Below are positions 22,881 to 35,029 of a stretch of 64,000 bases of DNA, piece by piece. Every line of letters starts with the position of its first letter. Position 1 is the stretch's first letter. The DNA lies in NCBI GenBank assembly GCA_038030265.1, contig CM075940.1, positions 17,683,604 through 17,747,603 of the forward strand, given 5' to 3'. A program made the translations under genes and the position numbers. The DNA is from Corythucha ciliata. Taxonomy: Eukaryota; Arthropoda; Insecta; Hemiptera; Tingidae. Below the pieces are notes generated by a model that saw only the letters and a program-made list of their open reading frames with translations, did no database searches and was not told where the DNA came from.

Positions 22881-25789
22881 GCATTAATCTTTTGCTAAAA
22901 GTGGAAACAAAATTATTAACAAATTCTGAAAAAAAAGTATTCATAGCCTCAAGGTGAAAAGCTTGAAGCTTTCTAGCTGAAAGCTGAAAAGTTCAAATGG
23001 CTTAACGGCGTTTTGAATCGAAAAAAGGCAATACTCAGCTTGAGCGAAGATCTATGAATCCCTTAGGTCTTTTTTTTTCTCGTCTGCCTATTCCCCGTAA
23101 TTTTGCTAGACTCGCTCCTTAGGACACGGCGCCCCCGGCTCGTCCCCTAAAAAAGCCGGCACTGCACATGCATGCCTGGCTATACGTGTAAACGCACCTT
23201 TACAGAACTCCGACTGTCGTACACCTCGGGCCTGGTTCCCTGTATCACCCCTTCAACCATAAGGGCCTTTGTTAGCACTTGCTTTCATACCATTAGACTC
23301 ACCGTATTAGATTGAGCAATCGACTTGCTGAGAAGTTCAATAGTTGTAGGGGGGGGGGGGAGGTGCAGTGATCGGATACACGGTCAACGTTCAAAGAACA
23401 AAAACATTCGTGTAAAAAATGAGGCAATGCGTTTTTTTTATAGCGAACTTCTTTCTCCACGAAACGTTTTATTTTCATGAAAATAAAGTAAAAAAAAAGG
23501 GTAATCCTATGATGCACAAATTATAATCAAGTAAAATACCTACATATTTACAAGACCGGTATATATACATACACGTCCTACCAAGAAATTGTTCTCAAGT
23601 GTATGTACATATACGCTTAATAAATATAAGAAAAAATGTAACACATAAAGAATTAACATAATATAACAAGTTTATCATGCTACGAAAATTACATGTTGAA
23701 AAAAAACTATGGAAACCTAGCCGGATAACGCTATAGCTAGTAAAATAATTGGATTTGTATTTATATATATAAGAAAATATTACATTAAGATATATACATT
23801 TAAATGAGGAGTTAACACAAGAACAAGTTATCATGATACTCCCTTAATAAAAATCTTTACATTGTTCCTTTAGCACTCACATTGCTAAATTTAGTTTCAT
23901 CATTATTTTTCGTTCACTTGCAAGAAATAAAAATTTACATATATGTAACGCCATGTTAAGTTTGCCTATTTACTTTAATAAATTCGCAACAAACCTCTTT
24001 ATGACGTTGCGATTCTAATAGGTAACGTGTTACTTTTTTATATATACATTAATTGTTTAGTTTAGTATGCAATAGAATATACCCATACATTTTATGTATA
24101 ACCGACAATTTTGCAGAACGCGCAACGATAAACTAGCTGTTCGGAAAATATTTGTTCTTTTTTTATATATAGACTTTTTTGGACATTTAACGCTGTAAAT
24201 CTTTCTAGGCCATTGATCTCTGCTAGAAAGTTGCGCTCATGTACGTTAAGGCTCTTGTTAAAACAAAAATTTCAAGATTGGAACTGACCCACATTGAGAT
24301 AAGCTTGCATATGCCGATTCGATGAGCTATAATATAAATTACTCACATCAAATAGTATGTGGGTACGTTATCGGTGATCCTGTAATTATATTTTTCACAA
24401 CATTAACCGTTTAATAAATGAAAAAATGTTAACGGGGCTACAGTTCTATTAAATACAAATCACAGTTGTTAAATATAACCTACTGTCATACGAACAACCA
24501 TTTTATATTTTATATATTGTTTCATCTCTCATTATTGACGTTTGATTCAAAAGCCCCGCCAAGAAACAGCCTTCTTATCAGAAATCTGCGTAAACTTTTT
24601 AACTTTTCAGTCGACTCCCCAGAAATAAAAGAAATTATTATCTTTTTTGTTTTAGAAAAAAAATTGACTTCTCATGTAAGGGCGCAGGACGGAACAATAA
24701 TACCTAAATAAACCGTCGAAAGTCAGTTATACAATTTCAACAGTGGTATCCCTCGATGAATGAATTAAACTTGACTGAAAAGGAAAATAATTAGTCAGAA
24801 CATGAGGATATTAGAAATGCAGAAGAAAGCCCTCACTTCCTCGCTTCAGGAAGCAATAGGCAATTGTGACGGTTGCTGGTCGGGAGAAGGCGGGGGGGGG
24901 GGGGGCACAACAGATTTGCGTTCTTTCTCGGCAAAAATATCAACAAAAAGTTTGTTGAGAATCGATCCTCAAGATTTCATCACTCAAAAGTTTGTCCGCC
25001 CAGTATGGATAATTTAAGTTATTAGGGTTAGTCAATAACCATGACAAGAAAAATACATCAACAAGTCCATCGTATCCATTTCACACTCACATTCTCAGAA
25101 ATTTAAATTTCAGGGCTCCAAGTTCTTTTTGAAACACGTTGGAACAAAAAAAAGTCTGAAAATTTAAAAAAAGGCTTTATATTCCAGCAGGGCTTAACGG
25201 AACCGTTACAGTATAGGCACATTTTCCACTTAAAATAGCCCTCTGCCAGTCAAATTAAGGATTTCCCCGGTTGAAAATATAAATTCACGAAAAAACTGAA
25301 ACTTGCAGATGTATTGCACCTATTAAACACTACACTCAGAAACACTTTTAATTTTTAAATTTCAATAGTTCATGTTCATGTTTTTAACAATTATCCATAA
25401 AATTCTCCGTAAACATTATTTAAATGAAAACATTTACAATAAACATGATATAAAACAGATGTTTAGCCTTAAACTTTTGTCATTACATAAACCGTACTAT
25501 AACGCACAGAAAATAATTTGATATAACTTATAATTTCAGCGCAAAACGTAGCTGCTGCATTTCTAATGCTGTCTAATTAAAAAACCGTATCTATTCGAAT
25601 ATCACAACAGTACAAAAGTTTGTTTTTCTTCAAGTCTTGGGAAAGATAGTCTTTCCATGTCATGAGAGTTTCCTGGAAGATTAGATCTTTTTTTTTCTTT
25701 AAAAAAAAAAATAATAATAATTATATATATATATATTTCACAGCTAAACTTAAGGTCAAAAATAAATAGCAATCAGTTGGCGGTACAGT
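22881..25789. other. AT-rich intergenic DNA, no gene
   Basis: This stretch holds long AT-rich sequence with TATATA-type microsatellites (around 23560, 23765 and 25720) and G-runs at about 23349 and 24892-24905 (14 G). It lies downstream of UBL3 on its strand, so a long UBL3 3' untranslated region could reach into it. No open frame resembles a protein. Confidence 0.5.
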
Positions 25790-25795
25790 TTTATT
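25790..25795 (-). terminator. Candidate UBL3 polyadenylation signal
   Basis: An AATAAA on the minus strand lies about 115 nt after the UBL3 stop codon. Confidence 0.45.
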
Positions 25796-25907
25796 TTTAA
25801 AATGATAATAATACGACAGAAAAAAAAATCGTAGAAACTAAAATCACATCGAAATGAGAAAAACTGATTCGCAGGATACCACGAGCTATTGATACTTCGA
25901 GTTTTGT

Positions 25908-25972
25908 CTACAGAATGCTGCACGATGCGGAGCAGCAGCTACTTCCACCTCCTTTGCTTTTTTGTCTCTGAT
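25908..25972 (-). CDS. UBL3: UBL3 exon 4, CaaX end
   Basis: Acceptor 'ttttaaag' gives D followed by QRQKSKGGGSSCCSASCSIL and stop. Three cysteines upstream of or within the CaaX context could be palmitoylated as well as prenylated. Confidence 0.85.
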
Positions 25973-28900
25973 CTTTAAAATTTACAATAAAAGGAAGAGA
26001 GTGATGAAAGAAAAGTTCTAACGTTGGTGGGGGTCGAGGGGTCCTTGGGAGAAAAAAAAAAAAAAAAAATTCCCTGGCTTTTTCTTGAGTCTGACTGCTA
26101 TTTTCCAATTTCTATTAATTTAGCCCCCCCCCCCCAATCGCGAGTCTAAAACGTTCTTGTGCACCAAGGCTACTAGAACTAACAGGGTAGGCCAATACGC
26201 CGTTTGTTTACGTTTTTTACCTACATCGACGAGGGGTGGAGGCCTACGTCACAATATGCTCCCTCCCACCACACTGTATCACTTAGCATTCCTACTCCTT
26301 TGAAACTGAGTTATTTAGGTGAATCAAAACTTATTATTGAACTTTTTACTATTGATACTCACATTGCTTGGCACCTAAGGCAAAAGAGACCCCTATTTAC
26401 ATATTTTATTTTAAAACAAAATGTTACGTTGAAGCTGCACCCCCCCCCTCCCATTCATTCAAATAAGCCGGCCATACACTTGCGTTCTTCTTTCCTCTCG
26501 AAAAAGAAGAAAGCGTAAAGGTATAAAACGGGGAAGGAAAATTTTGCTTCCAAAACACTTTCCCATGGTAAATTGTGGCGCATGGAACGGGAGAGGAAAG
26601 AACGGCAAGAAAAAACTATATAAATATCAACTTCATGTAGGAATACGGAGGATTTTACAAAGTATTGCTGTCATTGAAGGGATAAAAACGTTGGTGCATG
26701 GTCAAATAACTTCTCGTATCGTGCCTTTTGGCGTGACGCGTTGTCATGTTCAAAATTTCAAGAGGATAAAGTGTGTAGAACAGAACACGATATTTGAGAG
26801 GAAATATGGTGAATTCTATTTGCAAAAAAAGTTCGGCTTTGGAGCCGAGCATTTACACCCGTCTTCTCTTATTTATATCACACGTTAACGTGGAAATGCT
26901 CGGCCCCAGAGCAAAATTTTTACATGTGAAATTCTGCTGTAAGTCCGGCCGGCTATTGAAGAGGAATTATCGCGAGAAGTTATTTTGCATAAATTAGTTG
27001 GTGAGGTTGGTATAGATAATTCAAAAATTAAACTTTCGTGTTTGGTACCAGATTGTTGATAGGTTTCCTACTGCACATTATTTCAAGGTTTGATGAACAA
27101 ATGGATTTTTGGTTCATCATACATTCTGAATAATTCACCTATGTTTTCGGTCAGGAAAAAAGTGTTTACAACCCACCCTCAAACTTTTTAAACGTTTTAA
27201 CATGTCTAGATTCTATTTCTGGAATGTCGGCCCGCCATCCGGGCCATATCTTGCCCTAGGATTACTCGAAAAAACTCATTCTTTCGAAGATAGACTCCAT
27301 TAGGGATCTAGTTGGTCCTAACATCTGATCACTTTGATCAACTAACTCCCTGGGTTTTTATGGGCCAAAAGCGTGTCCAAAATGGGGGTTTTGGGGGGAG
27401 GGGGGAATTGACAGGATTACAGAGAACTACCACTATTGAGAATGAGTAGCCTTACTGTGTGTTCGTGTAGGCCGCACATTCCGTTTACGTCGACGTTGAA
27501 GAGAGAACATCCTGAAATCACTGCCTACTCGGTTTCGGGTTTAAAAGGTTAGTAATTATTATTGTTTTAAATATTGAACTTTTATCCTCCAAAAACAAAT
27601 TGTATGATCTCGAATTGATCTCAAAGGGGCTGAGATCAAAGGTCTTGACACTCAGGAAATGGCTTGACGGACTATGGCTCGACGATCTTGAACTTGAAAG
27701 GCTTTGGCTAGGTAGAGGAGAAGGGGGCCTGTTGTGGTCGAGTGGGAATTACTTCGAGATCAAGAGAGAAATTCTCAGTTTTAACGAATTGACAAAAGTA
27801 AAACTATACTTAGAAACATGTGTCATTGATAGGATACAATAGGGCCTCACTGGCAGTATCTGTTTCGCTACTACCACAGCTTCTTGTACTTTCATTGCTC
27901 CATATAGGCTTCGAACGTTGACAACTGCATCCAACGCCGAAGAATCAAGTTTTATAGATTTAGCTGTGATAGTGAAAACAAATTCGTCTGTGTCATCAGT
28001 TTCGTAATTGGTACAACTTTTACACTCGGGTCCATTCCTGGTTCGCTGGTGATCCACGACCAAACTCGAAATAAACTGATTAAAGGTCCAATAAACTGGC
28101 ATACATACAAAACCTACATCAATCAAAAATTGACGATCAACTATTACCAGCCCGAAGAAATAGACATATCTATAAGCGATTTCATAACTACACTTAAAGA
28201 AGCCGTTGCAGACTCCGAAAGTTCTCCAAACCCAAAAAACCCGTAAGCTACGTCGAACACGTCCCAAGCTTCATCCTCGAAAAAATAAACATAAAAACAG
28301 CCTTAGAAGACAATGGCAAAGGTCCAGAGAGAAATCTCTGAAGATCGAAATAAATCGACTCCAAAAACAAGTCAAATAGGAAGAATACCTGGAGAAACAC
28401 TGGTACAACAGATACGCCCATTACGTGGAAAATGTACACCCCGCAGACAACTCCTTATGGAAAGCCACTCGCCAACTCACAAGAAAAGAAAACATAATCC
28501 CCTCGATACTCCACAACGAGCGTGCAATAACCTCGGAAGGGGAAAAGTGCGATATCTTCTCCGAATATTACGCTAACGTGTACTCTGAAGCAGCGGAATC
28601 TATCGATGAAACCCATAATCTTTGTATCTCAGAACAAGTGAACACACCCCTTCACTCAGCTGAACTATCCTTGAATTATGTAAACCCAGCGGAACTAAAA
28701 CGATTTCTCAAGGACCTGGCTGTGAAAAAAAGCCCTGGACACGATGGAATCCCTCCAATATTAATAAAAAAAACTACCAAAGAAAGGGATGATGGCAATA
28801 TTAAATATTTTCAACCAGTGTCTAAGAACTGGATACTTCCCAACCACGTGGAAAATAGCCGAAGTAGTAGTCTTCGCAAAAGCAAGAAAAAATAACAAGT

Positions 28901-31900
28901 TGGTAGAGAACTATCGTCCCATCAGTCTTCCAATCCTTGGAAAACTGTTCGAAAAATGTATTCAACGTAAACTCACGCCTTTTGTCACTGACCTCATCCT
29001 AAAACAGCAATGCAGATTCACCCCTCACCATTCGGCCAGACATCAAGCGCACAGAGTGACAGAAGATATCACTAGGGGGTTCGAAAATAAAAAGAACATG
29101 GTCAGTGTCTTCCTGGACCTTGAAGGACTCAAATTCAAACTGAAACAAGCCGGGCTTCCAAACACATATGCGATATACTGTGCGCCTTCCTGACCCGCAG
29201 GTCCTTCTTCGTCAGAATAAACAACAGTGTCTCCACGACGAAACATATTCGTGCCAGAACTCCACAAGGCTCGGTTCTGTCCCCCATGCTATTCAGTATA
29301 TACACGAGCGATTTCCCTGCTCCTCGGAATGTCCAAATTGCTACATTTGCGGACGACACTGCCATCTACTCGATCAATGACAATATAATCGAGGCACGAG
29401 ACGCAGTTCAAAATGCTTTGAAAGAAATCCAGCAGTACATGAGAAAATGGAAGATCACCCTCAACCACAACAAATGTGTAGAGAAAATTTTCACTCTTCG
29501 CATTCCAAATAATCCTCCGGAACTCCAATTAGGCAACACCAACCTCAAATGGAACGACAATAAAGCTTCGGTGCGATACCTGGGCCTCCATCTTGACAGA
29601 CGGCTAACGTGGGAAAAACACATTAACAAAAAAGTGGGAGAAGGCTATGCAAGGCAGCGGCAACTGTACTCCACACTAAACAGAAACAGCAGATTGAAAC
29701 CAGAATTCTGTATACTCGTGTACAAATCTCTAATCCGACCATTGATGCAACATGGGTGCGAAGTGTGGGGAGCTGCTGCAAAGTCCAAATTGTACAAGCT
29801 ATAGGTCATCCAAAATAAAATACTAAGAGCGGCGGCAGATGCCCCCTGGTTCGTAAGAAACTCCCAGCTCCACAGGGAATTAAACCTGCCCACGATCAGA
29901 GAACAGATCGTCTCGAAATTCAAAAAATTCCACGCAAACCTGCCGGCCGTGGAACGAGGGGTCTATAATTCATTGGGCCAACGGATAGCAAGAAGACTAC
30001 GACCCCGTTTACTCCAAGACCAACTACTCATGTGATAATTCCTGTGAATTCAAAAAAATCCTGTGATATAGTTATTTAATACAAATTGATGTCCATTGTA
30101 CTTGTGAAATCTTTTAAGGTCTATCCACACACATCAGAGCCGTGAACGGGACATGCCTCATCCAGCAAATAAATATTATTCTCAATGGAAATTGAAGGGT
30201 CACGTCCCTGACACGTGCCGGATATTTCATTTCATTTCATTTATTTTTCAGCTCAACAGTAAAAAACACCAAACAGAGCAGTCAAAACAGCGACAATAAT
30301 AATAAAACATAAACAAAGAACCACAGAGTGTATAAATAAGGTATGATCACAGTCAGATATTAGGATTATCACAGTAACTGATAATTTTTCCCTTAAAAGA
30401 ATTGAAAGGATCGGAGAAGATATCACAGCTCAGGGGTATAGAATTGGCCAATGAAGCAAAACGAGACAGCGTATAATGCCTCCCGTAATTGGCACGGAAC
30501 GGTGCAACATTAAATGTAGCACCCGTCAGTCTCTGACATCGCTGTGGAACTCTCTGAGCTAGACCAGAAAGGACTTCAGGACAGGAATTGTGGGAGTTGA
30601 GGACCTTCCAGACAAATAACAGGCTTGAAACTCTCCGTCTATCTGCTAACGATTGTAAGCCAGTGGCACGAAGTCTCTCGCCATATGATAAAACTCCTGA
30701 AACCCCAAATTTGAAAGATAGATATGTTTGAACGAACCTCTCAATTCCCATATGAGAATAATATTTTACTTGCCGTTCACGGCACTGATGTTGTGGATCG
30801 ACCTTTAAGGTTGCTCTAGTAAAAAAAAAAAAAAGCCACCATTGAAGGTACGAGGGTTTCCGAACCTTTTGTCTAAATTGTGTGTATTGAAACGGCTTAT
30901 GGACAAAATATCCAATTTAAGAAGCAAAATTACAAGTTTTGAACCAAATTACAGGATTTTGTGTTTAGTCTAAAAATTGGTAGTGCATTGTTCAAGTGTG
31001 AATTTCTAGGTAGAAAATGCCATCTTTACAGCAAAATAAATAGCAAAGGAGAGCGGGGGTCAGTGGCTAAGTTTGCCAGTTTTAATAATTTCTGTATTAC
31101 AGATAGTCTGGGCCAGATATCAGTTTTTGGGAGATAAATCGTCAGTTATAGAGCCAACTTTGCGGTTTCTCGGCTGAAATGCAAATTTTGCAGCCACAAT
31201 AATCGAGTAGCGGCTAACAGTTTTTTACTTACCCCCTCCCCCACTTTATTGACAAGCCCAACCCTTGAGAAAATCCTGGAAATACGATTGACTAGCGGTA
31301 ACCTGCCCAGGGCGCCACACCAAGGAAACCACCCCTACCAAGTCACTCCCTACACTTCTACACTGAAAAATGAAGAAAGTGCCAGAAATCCCAATGGCTT
31401 GGCCAAACTGGAAGATTTTGACCATGACTCAAAGAAAATAGCAGTCAGGAAGAACATCCCTCCCCCCACACTAAAGATCGTTGCTTGTGAAAGGGGGTGG
31501 GGACCTGTTAGCAAATCTACAACAAAATATTCCCCGACAATGCCTGGTTTGCCAGGCCCGTAGGCTACCCGGTAACACAACTCATCTACTGATAAGTCTT
31601 ACCTTGCGAATTTGGTTCGGGGAGATTTTCCCTTGGCACCAAATGCATCACAGTGGTGCGGCCGTATGGGAGACCCAATGCTCCAAGTGTTACGTTGCTG
31701 TGCAAGAAACGTCCCTGATAGATTAATCGAAGGATTTCCGCTTTGGCTACGGCCTCCTCTGCCCAGTCTAAAAGCAATTGAGAGCGTTATTTCTCCCATA
31801 TTCTGCATTGGTTTATTTATTTATTTTTTTTTTCCATTACCTTCCGGCCAGTTGTCAAATACATGCTGGGCAATTTCACCGGCCGAGTCACCAGGGCTGA

Positions 31901-34900
31901 ATAGAAACTCTTCTGTTCGTCCGCTGACAAGTATGAGCCTTAAATTTATCTGTAAAATAGAAGGAAAATGTTAGTAAGGGCCTATTACGGAACCAAATGA
32001 TGGACGGGGGGGGGGGGCTACAGATTGGCTCGCTGGTATGATGATTACTTCTATCAAACTCCACTACTGTAACCTGCCCACCACTTCCAAACCATTTTGA
32101 ACCCGAACAAAATGACGCATTATATCGCTCATGCACTGTTCTCAAAAGATCGCCAGAGGCGGAGGGGGGGGGGGCTATCCACAAGAATTCAGCGTTACCC
32201 ATCAAGACCTACTTAGGCGTCCCACACAGGGCTGCCGAGAAGCGGGGGCACAGGGTCCGTGACAAGCACGGGCCCGGAATTTGGAAGAAAGAGAAAAAAA
32301 AAGGAAAGCTTTGCCGTGGTTGAATCTCTACTGTGGTTCGATCTTTTTGGGGTTGTAGGTTTAATGTGGCTTGAGCTTCACTGCGGTGAGGCTTTTGTGG
32401 TTGGAGCATTACTGTCAAAGGACCATTTTTGTGGTTGGAGATTTTCTGTGGGTGTGCCTAAACTGTGGCTGGAGCATTACTGTTGTTGGAGGTTTGCTGT
32501 GCTTGGAACTTTACTGTAGTTTGGAGCTTTGCTGTGGTTGGATGTTCCAACTGTGGTCAGAGCTTTTTGTGTACGGGCACTTTGTTGTGGTTGGGACTTT
32601 CTGTGGTCGGGTCTCAATATGGTTACGGTCATTTTGTGGTTGTGCCTTCTTTCTTCGTGCACCTTAAAAACATGCGGTTGGAGCTTTGCTGTGGTTGGAG
32701 GGAGCATTACTGGGGTCGGAGCTTTACTGCGTTTAGAGCTTTTTGTGTAATTGTAGCTTTACTAGGATTTGAATCGTTGCTGTGGTTGGATGTTCCAACT
32801 ATGGTTAAAGCTTTTTAAGCTTTTTTTGTGGCTGGAGCTTTACATTGTATGTTTGCTGAGATGTGGTGGACTTTTTGTGCTTTAGGGCTTTGCTGTGGTT
32901 GGATTCGGGCCTTTCCTGAGCCCCGAAGGCTGCTGAGGCGGGGGGAGACTGGGCCTATTACTCACCAGCTCAGTTTTTTAAATAAAAAAGTAGGAAAAAA
33001 AGAGTAAAAACACGAGGCCCAGCAAAACCCGCGAAATTGGATGTTAATAAGCCAATTCACACACACATGGAAATTTTGATTGCAAAGGCGTGAAATCCGT
33101 GGAGTTGGCTTTTTACTTATTTTTTAATTAACCCAGCGAAATTGGTTTCTGACGTGTCAGATCCGCGAAATTCAATTTTTGAAAAAACCCAAACCGTCGA
33201 ATTGTTTTATTCAACGAGTCAGATGGCAAATTGATTCTTGAATAATCCAAAACCGACAAATTGCTTTTTGAAGGACCCAACCTCGTAAACTATTTTTTGA
33301 ATGAGTTAAACGCGGTAAAATTTGACTTTTGATTGGTTCAATTCCACGAAATGGCCTCATTAGGGAGTCAATCCTATGAAATTGGCTTTTTGAGTTAGCA
33401 AAACAAGCACAATTGGGATTTTGTTGATTGCAATAATCTGCCAAAACCCGTCGAAAGCGCCAAACATCGAATTTTTCTCCAACTTCCAAGTCCGCGCAAA
33501 TTGGGGTTTTAAGGGCGTGAAAACCACAGGTTCTAGCCATAGACGTCACTAAGAGGGTTGAGTGACTCAGGAATCAACTTGTTTCGTCTCCGCGGTAACG
33601 AAGAATCAGGCCTAGCTGTATAATTACGCATGAATGATGCTGGGGATCTTGCCCTTCAACCGAAAATCCTTCGTCACGCCCACAATTCCGTTGGATATTT
33701 CTAAAAATTTTTGGGAAGAACGTTTTACGTTATTATGTTTAGACATTTTTGTGGTTCAATCTTCTTGTAGTTCACATGTTTTTCCGGTTAGCCCTTTTAC
33801 AATAGACTTTTTGTGGTTGATGTTTTTAATGTTCAAGCTCAAACACACGTCCTTAGCGAGTTTTCTCTCTAAAGCAACATCAGAGTGACTCACAAGATCT
33901 TCCCGAGTCCCAACATTATAGTGGACTTCTCTAACCAATTAACTAATATAAAGGAAAATGTCATTTCATTGTTCATTATGTTTTTGTTTTTTTCGTCGCC
34001 AGAAACTGAATATTAGGCTAGGAAACAATACATTGAGCCTCAAATTTTTCAAAGAGAGAAAAACATATTTTAGCTCCTGAGCGGTCCCATGACTCAGAAA
34101 TTAAAATTTGACATGGAACTTGAACCTACCCCATCGCCAGGCCAGTAAACTGATAACAATAGGCCAAGTGAATAAAAGTATATTTGACCCGTTTTGATAA
34201 GAAAACGTGATTTATTGACTGGAATGTAAACAAAAGATTATGATTAATAGCTCACAATGGACAAATTGCATCAAAATTATAATTCCTGTCTTTTGTTTGG
34301 TCCAAGTAGCCATAAAGAATGACATTTGATGGACTTCTTCCTACGATGGAATGTCTGTGCAATGCAAGGTAAATAGAAACTAGTTACTGCTACGAATGAC
34401 AAAGCAGTGTGCGATGAGGGAAGTAAAAGTGGTTGTGTGAGTGTCAAATGGAAGAAAATAACACATTTTTCCATTTCTGCTGTATGATATAACGAATAAA
34501 ATCAATCAATTAATACAATGACATCAACAAATCATAAGGGGGATTTCCTAAATTTTAAGACAAATATTAAGGAAAAAAGTGAAAAGGTGGCGAATGAGGG
34601 AAACCGATAAATAAACAGAAACATGTGAATAATAGCGAGGGAGGGGAAACATTCCCCTCAAAGTTGGATTGGATAATGCGACGAAAAAAGACCTCGACCG
34701 ATGGAACACGAACAATTTGTTGTGTAATGCTGGGTGAATTTGGAAAACAGCAGTGACACTTGATAGAGAAAAAGTGGCTCACTTTCTATTTATCGAATAA
34801 ATGAAGACTGAGCTTTATTAGGGGTACCACAAAAATAGTGAAAATTCATTGCGAGGGCGTTATCTGTTAATCATGAAATGTTGGCAGAGAGACAGAGTGT

Positions 34901-35029
34901 GGAAGAAGTGACGAAAATAAAGGGAAACACCAATGGAGAGGAATAAAAAGGGAACAATTCCGTAATCAAATGAGCGATAATAATTTTCAATTTACTCACC
35001 TTGTCAGTAGGGATAGGTCTGCAAACCAT
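25908..35029 (-). CDS. UBL3: UBL3 membrane-anchored ubiquitin-like protein
   Basis: Four coding exons in reading order, 35029-35000, 31949-31841, 31767-31603 and 25972-25908, join in phases 0, 1 and 1 to 122 aa; human UBL3 has 117. The start MVCRPIPTDK leads into INLRLILVSGRTEEFLFSP, then AQHVFDNWPEDWAEE. Next come LRLIYQGRFLHSNVTLGALG and TTVMHLVPRENLPEPNSQ, a diagnostic match to the UBL3 ubiquitin fold. The last exon gives a hydrophilic linker and a cysteine-rich end, CCSASCSIL. The final four residues, CSIL, form a CaaX prenylation box, and the leucine favours geranylgeranyl. The protein is expected on membranes; vertebrate UBL3 modifies proteins and sorts them into small vesicles. Intron 3 is 5.6 kb and holds two retrotransposon remnants. 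The gene faces CAPS head to head. Confidence 0.93.
26836..26914. repeat. Inverted repeat in UBL3 intron 3
   Basis: 'ggagccgagcattta' (from about 26841) is answered by 'aaatgctcggccccagagc' (from about 26894). The arms are about 23 nt and the loop about 30 nt. Confidence 0.45.
27226..27395 (+). repeat. 170-bp dispersed repeat, copy 1
   Basis: It begins 'ccgggccatatcttgcccta' and includes 'ctagttggtcctaacat' and 'gatca' motifs, ending 'tgggccaaaagcg'. It is about 88% identical by eye, in the same orientation, to 39490-39663. It is non-coding; the class is unknown. Confidence 0.7.
27851..28045 (-). CDS. Orphan candidate exon, unrecognised
   Basis: An exactly 65-codon open segment lies between acceptor 'gatcaccag' and donor GTGAGG, phase 0 at both ends. 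It reads GPECKSCTNYETDDTDEFVF, then SIKLDSSALDAVVNVRSLYG and AVVVAKQILP. The amino-acid composition is that of a folded protein. It lies in UBL3 intron 3 beside a truncated Jockey element, and its phase cannot join UBL3. It may be a captured gene or transposon fragment, or an exon of a nested gene; I do not recognise it. Confidence 0.33.
28041..30030 (+). mobile_element. Jockey-like LINE, 5'-truncated and decayed
   Basis: The coding remnant runs across several frames. First the endonuclease tail and linker, then a reverse transcriptase: SPGHDGIPPILIKK, VENYRPISLPILGKLFEKC, VFLDLE, TFADDTAIYSI (catalytic FADD at 29346-29357) and RYLGLHLDRRLTWEKHI. The C-terminal region (NKILRAAADAPWFVRNSQL) is typical of Jockey elements. 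Stops at 29802 and earlier frameshifts kill it. The segment between VFLDLE and LKFKLKQAGLP has lost the usual 'AFD..W' stretch. The 5' edge is near 28041 and the 3' edge is uncertain. Confidence 0.85.
28425..29804 (+). pseudogene. Jockey-like reverse transcriptase remnant
   Basis: Overlapping open pieces at 28425-28895, 28789-29193 and 29286-29804 carry, in order, the template-grip, palm and thumb motifs listed for the parent element. Two frame changes and a small deletion in the palm make it non-functional. The last piece ends with SLIRPLMQHGCEVWGAAAKS, before a stop inside the usual C-terminal domain. Confidence 0.85.
30226..30760 (-). mobile_element. 5'-truncated LINE, C-terminal RT tail with (GAAAT)n end
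   Basis: A 132-codon minus-strand frame (30751-30353) reads RRRVSSLLFVWKVLNSHNSC, VPQRCQRLTGATFNV and then RFASLANSIPLSCDIF. This is the C-terminal tail common to Jockey/CR1-type reverse transcriptases. The 3' end is a pentanucleotide tail ('aaatgaaatgaaatgaaat' on the minus strand) at 30226-30245, marking the element's end. It has no upstream RT motifs. Confidence 0.72.
30790..31602. other. UBL3 intron 3 remainder, no gene
   Basis: AT-rich sequence with an A-run near 30822 and chance open frames only. Confidence 0.5.
31603..31767 (-). CDS. UBL3: UBL3 exon 3
   Basis: It encodes DWAEEAVAKAEILRLIYQGR through LPEPNSQ, the second half of the fold. Acceptor 'ttgcttttag', donor GTAAGA, leaves in phase 1. 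Intron 2 is only 73 nt. Confidence 0.95.
31841..31949 (-). CDS. UBL3: UBL3 exon 2
   Basis: It encodes INLRLILVSG through HVFDNWPE, the first half of the ubiquitin fold. Acceptor 'ctattttacag', donor GTAATG, leaves in phase 1. Confidence 0.95.
32330..32910. repeat. Family A tandem array, reversed
   Basis: Diverged units read 'tttgtggttggagctttact', the reverse complement of the units at 15824-17600. The array lies in UBL3 intron 1 and produces long chance open frames rich in Leu, Trp, Val and Cys on the plus strand. Confidence 0.7.
33010..33535. repeat. Family C tandem array
   Basis: Units of the form 'cgcgaaattgg' plus T-rich spacer and 'gagtc/gagcc' are repeated about 14 times with strong divergence, in UBL3 intron 1. 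Confidence 0.65.
33536..34999. other. UBL3 intron 1 remainder, no gene
   Basis: AT-rich, with a short family A trace (33725-33850, 'tttgtggtt' words). No coding potential is recognised. Confidence 0.5.
35000..35029 (-). CDS. UBL3: UBL3 exon 1
   Basis: ATG plus nine codons (MVCRPIPTDK) are followed by a strong GTGAGT donor, in phase 0. It matches the length and position of the short first exon needed before INLRLILVSG. The start is assigned by phase and position, because the sequence itself is not conserved. Confidence 0.8.

Noticed and set aside
26544..26888. 114-codon open frame
   Set aside because: No recognisable motif; it ends in an inverted repeat and lies in a UBL3 intron.
32259..32818. 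Overlapping open frames rich in Leu, Trp, Val and Cys
   Set aside because: They are translations of the reversed family A array, not a membrane protein.
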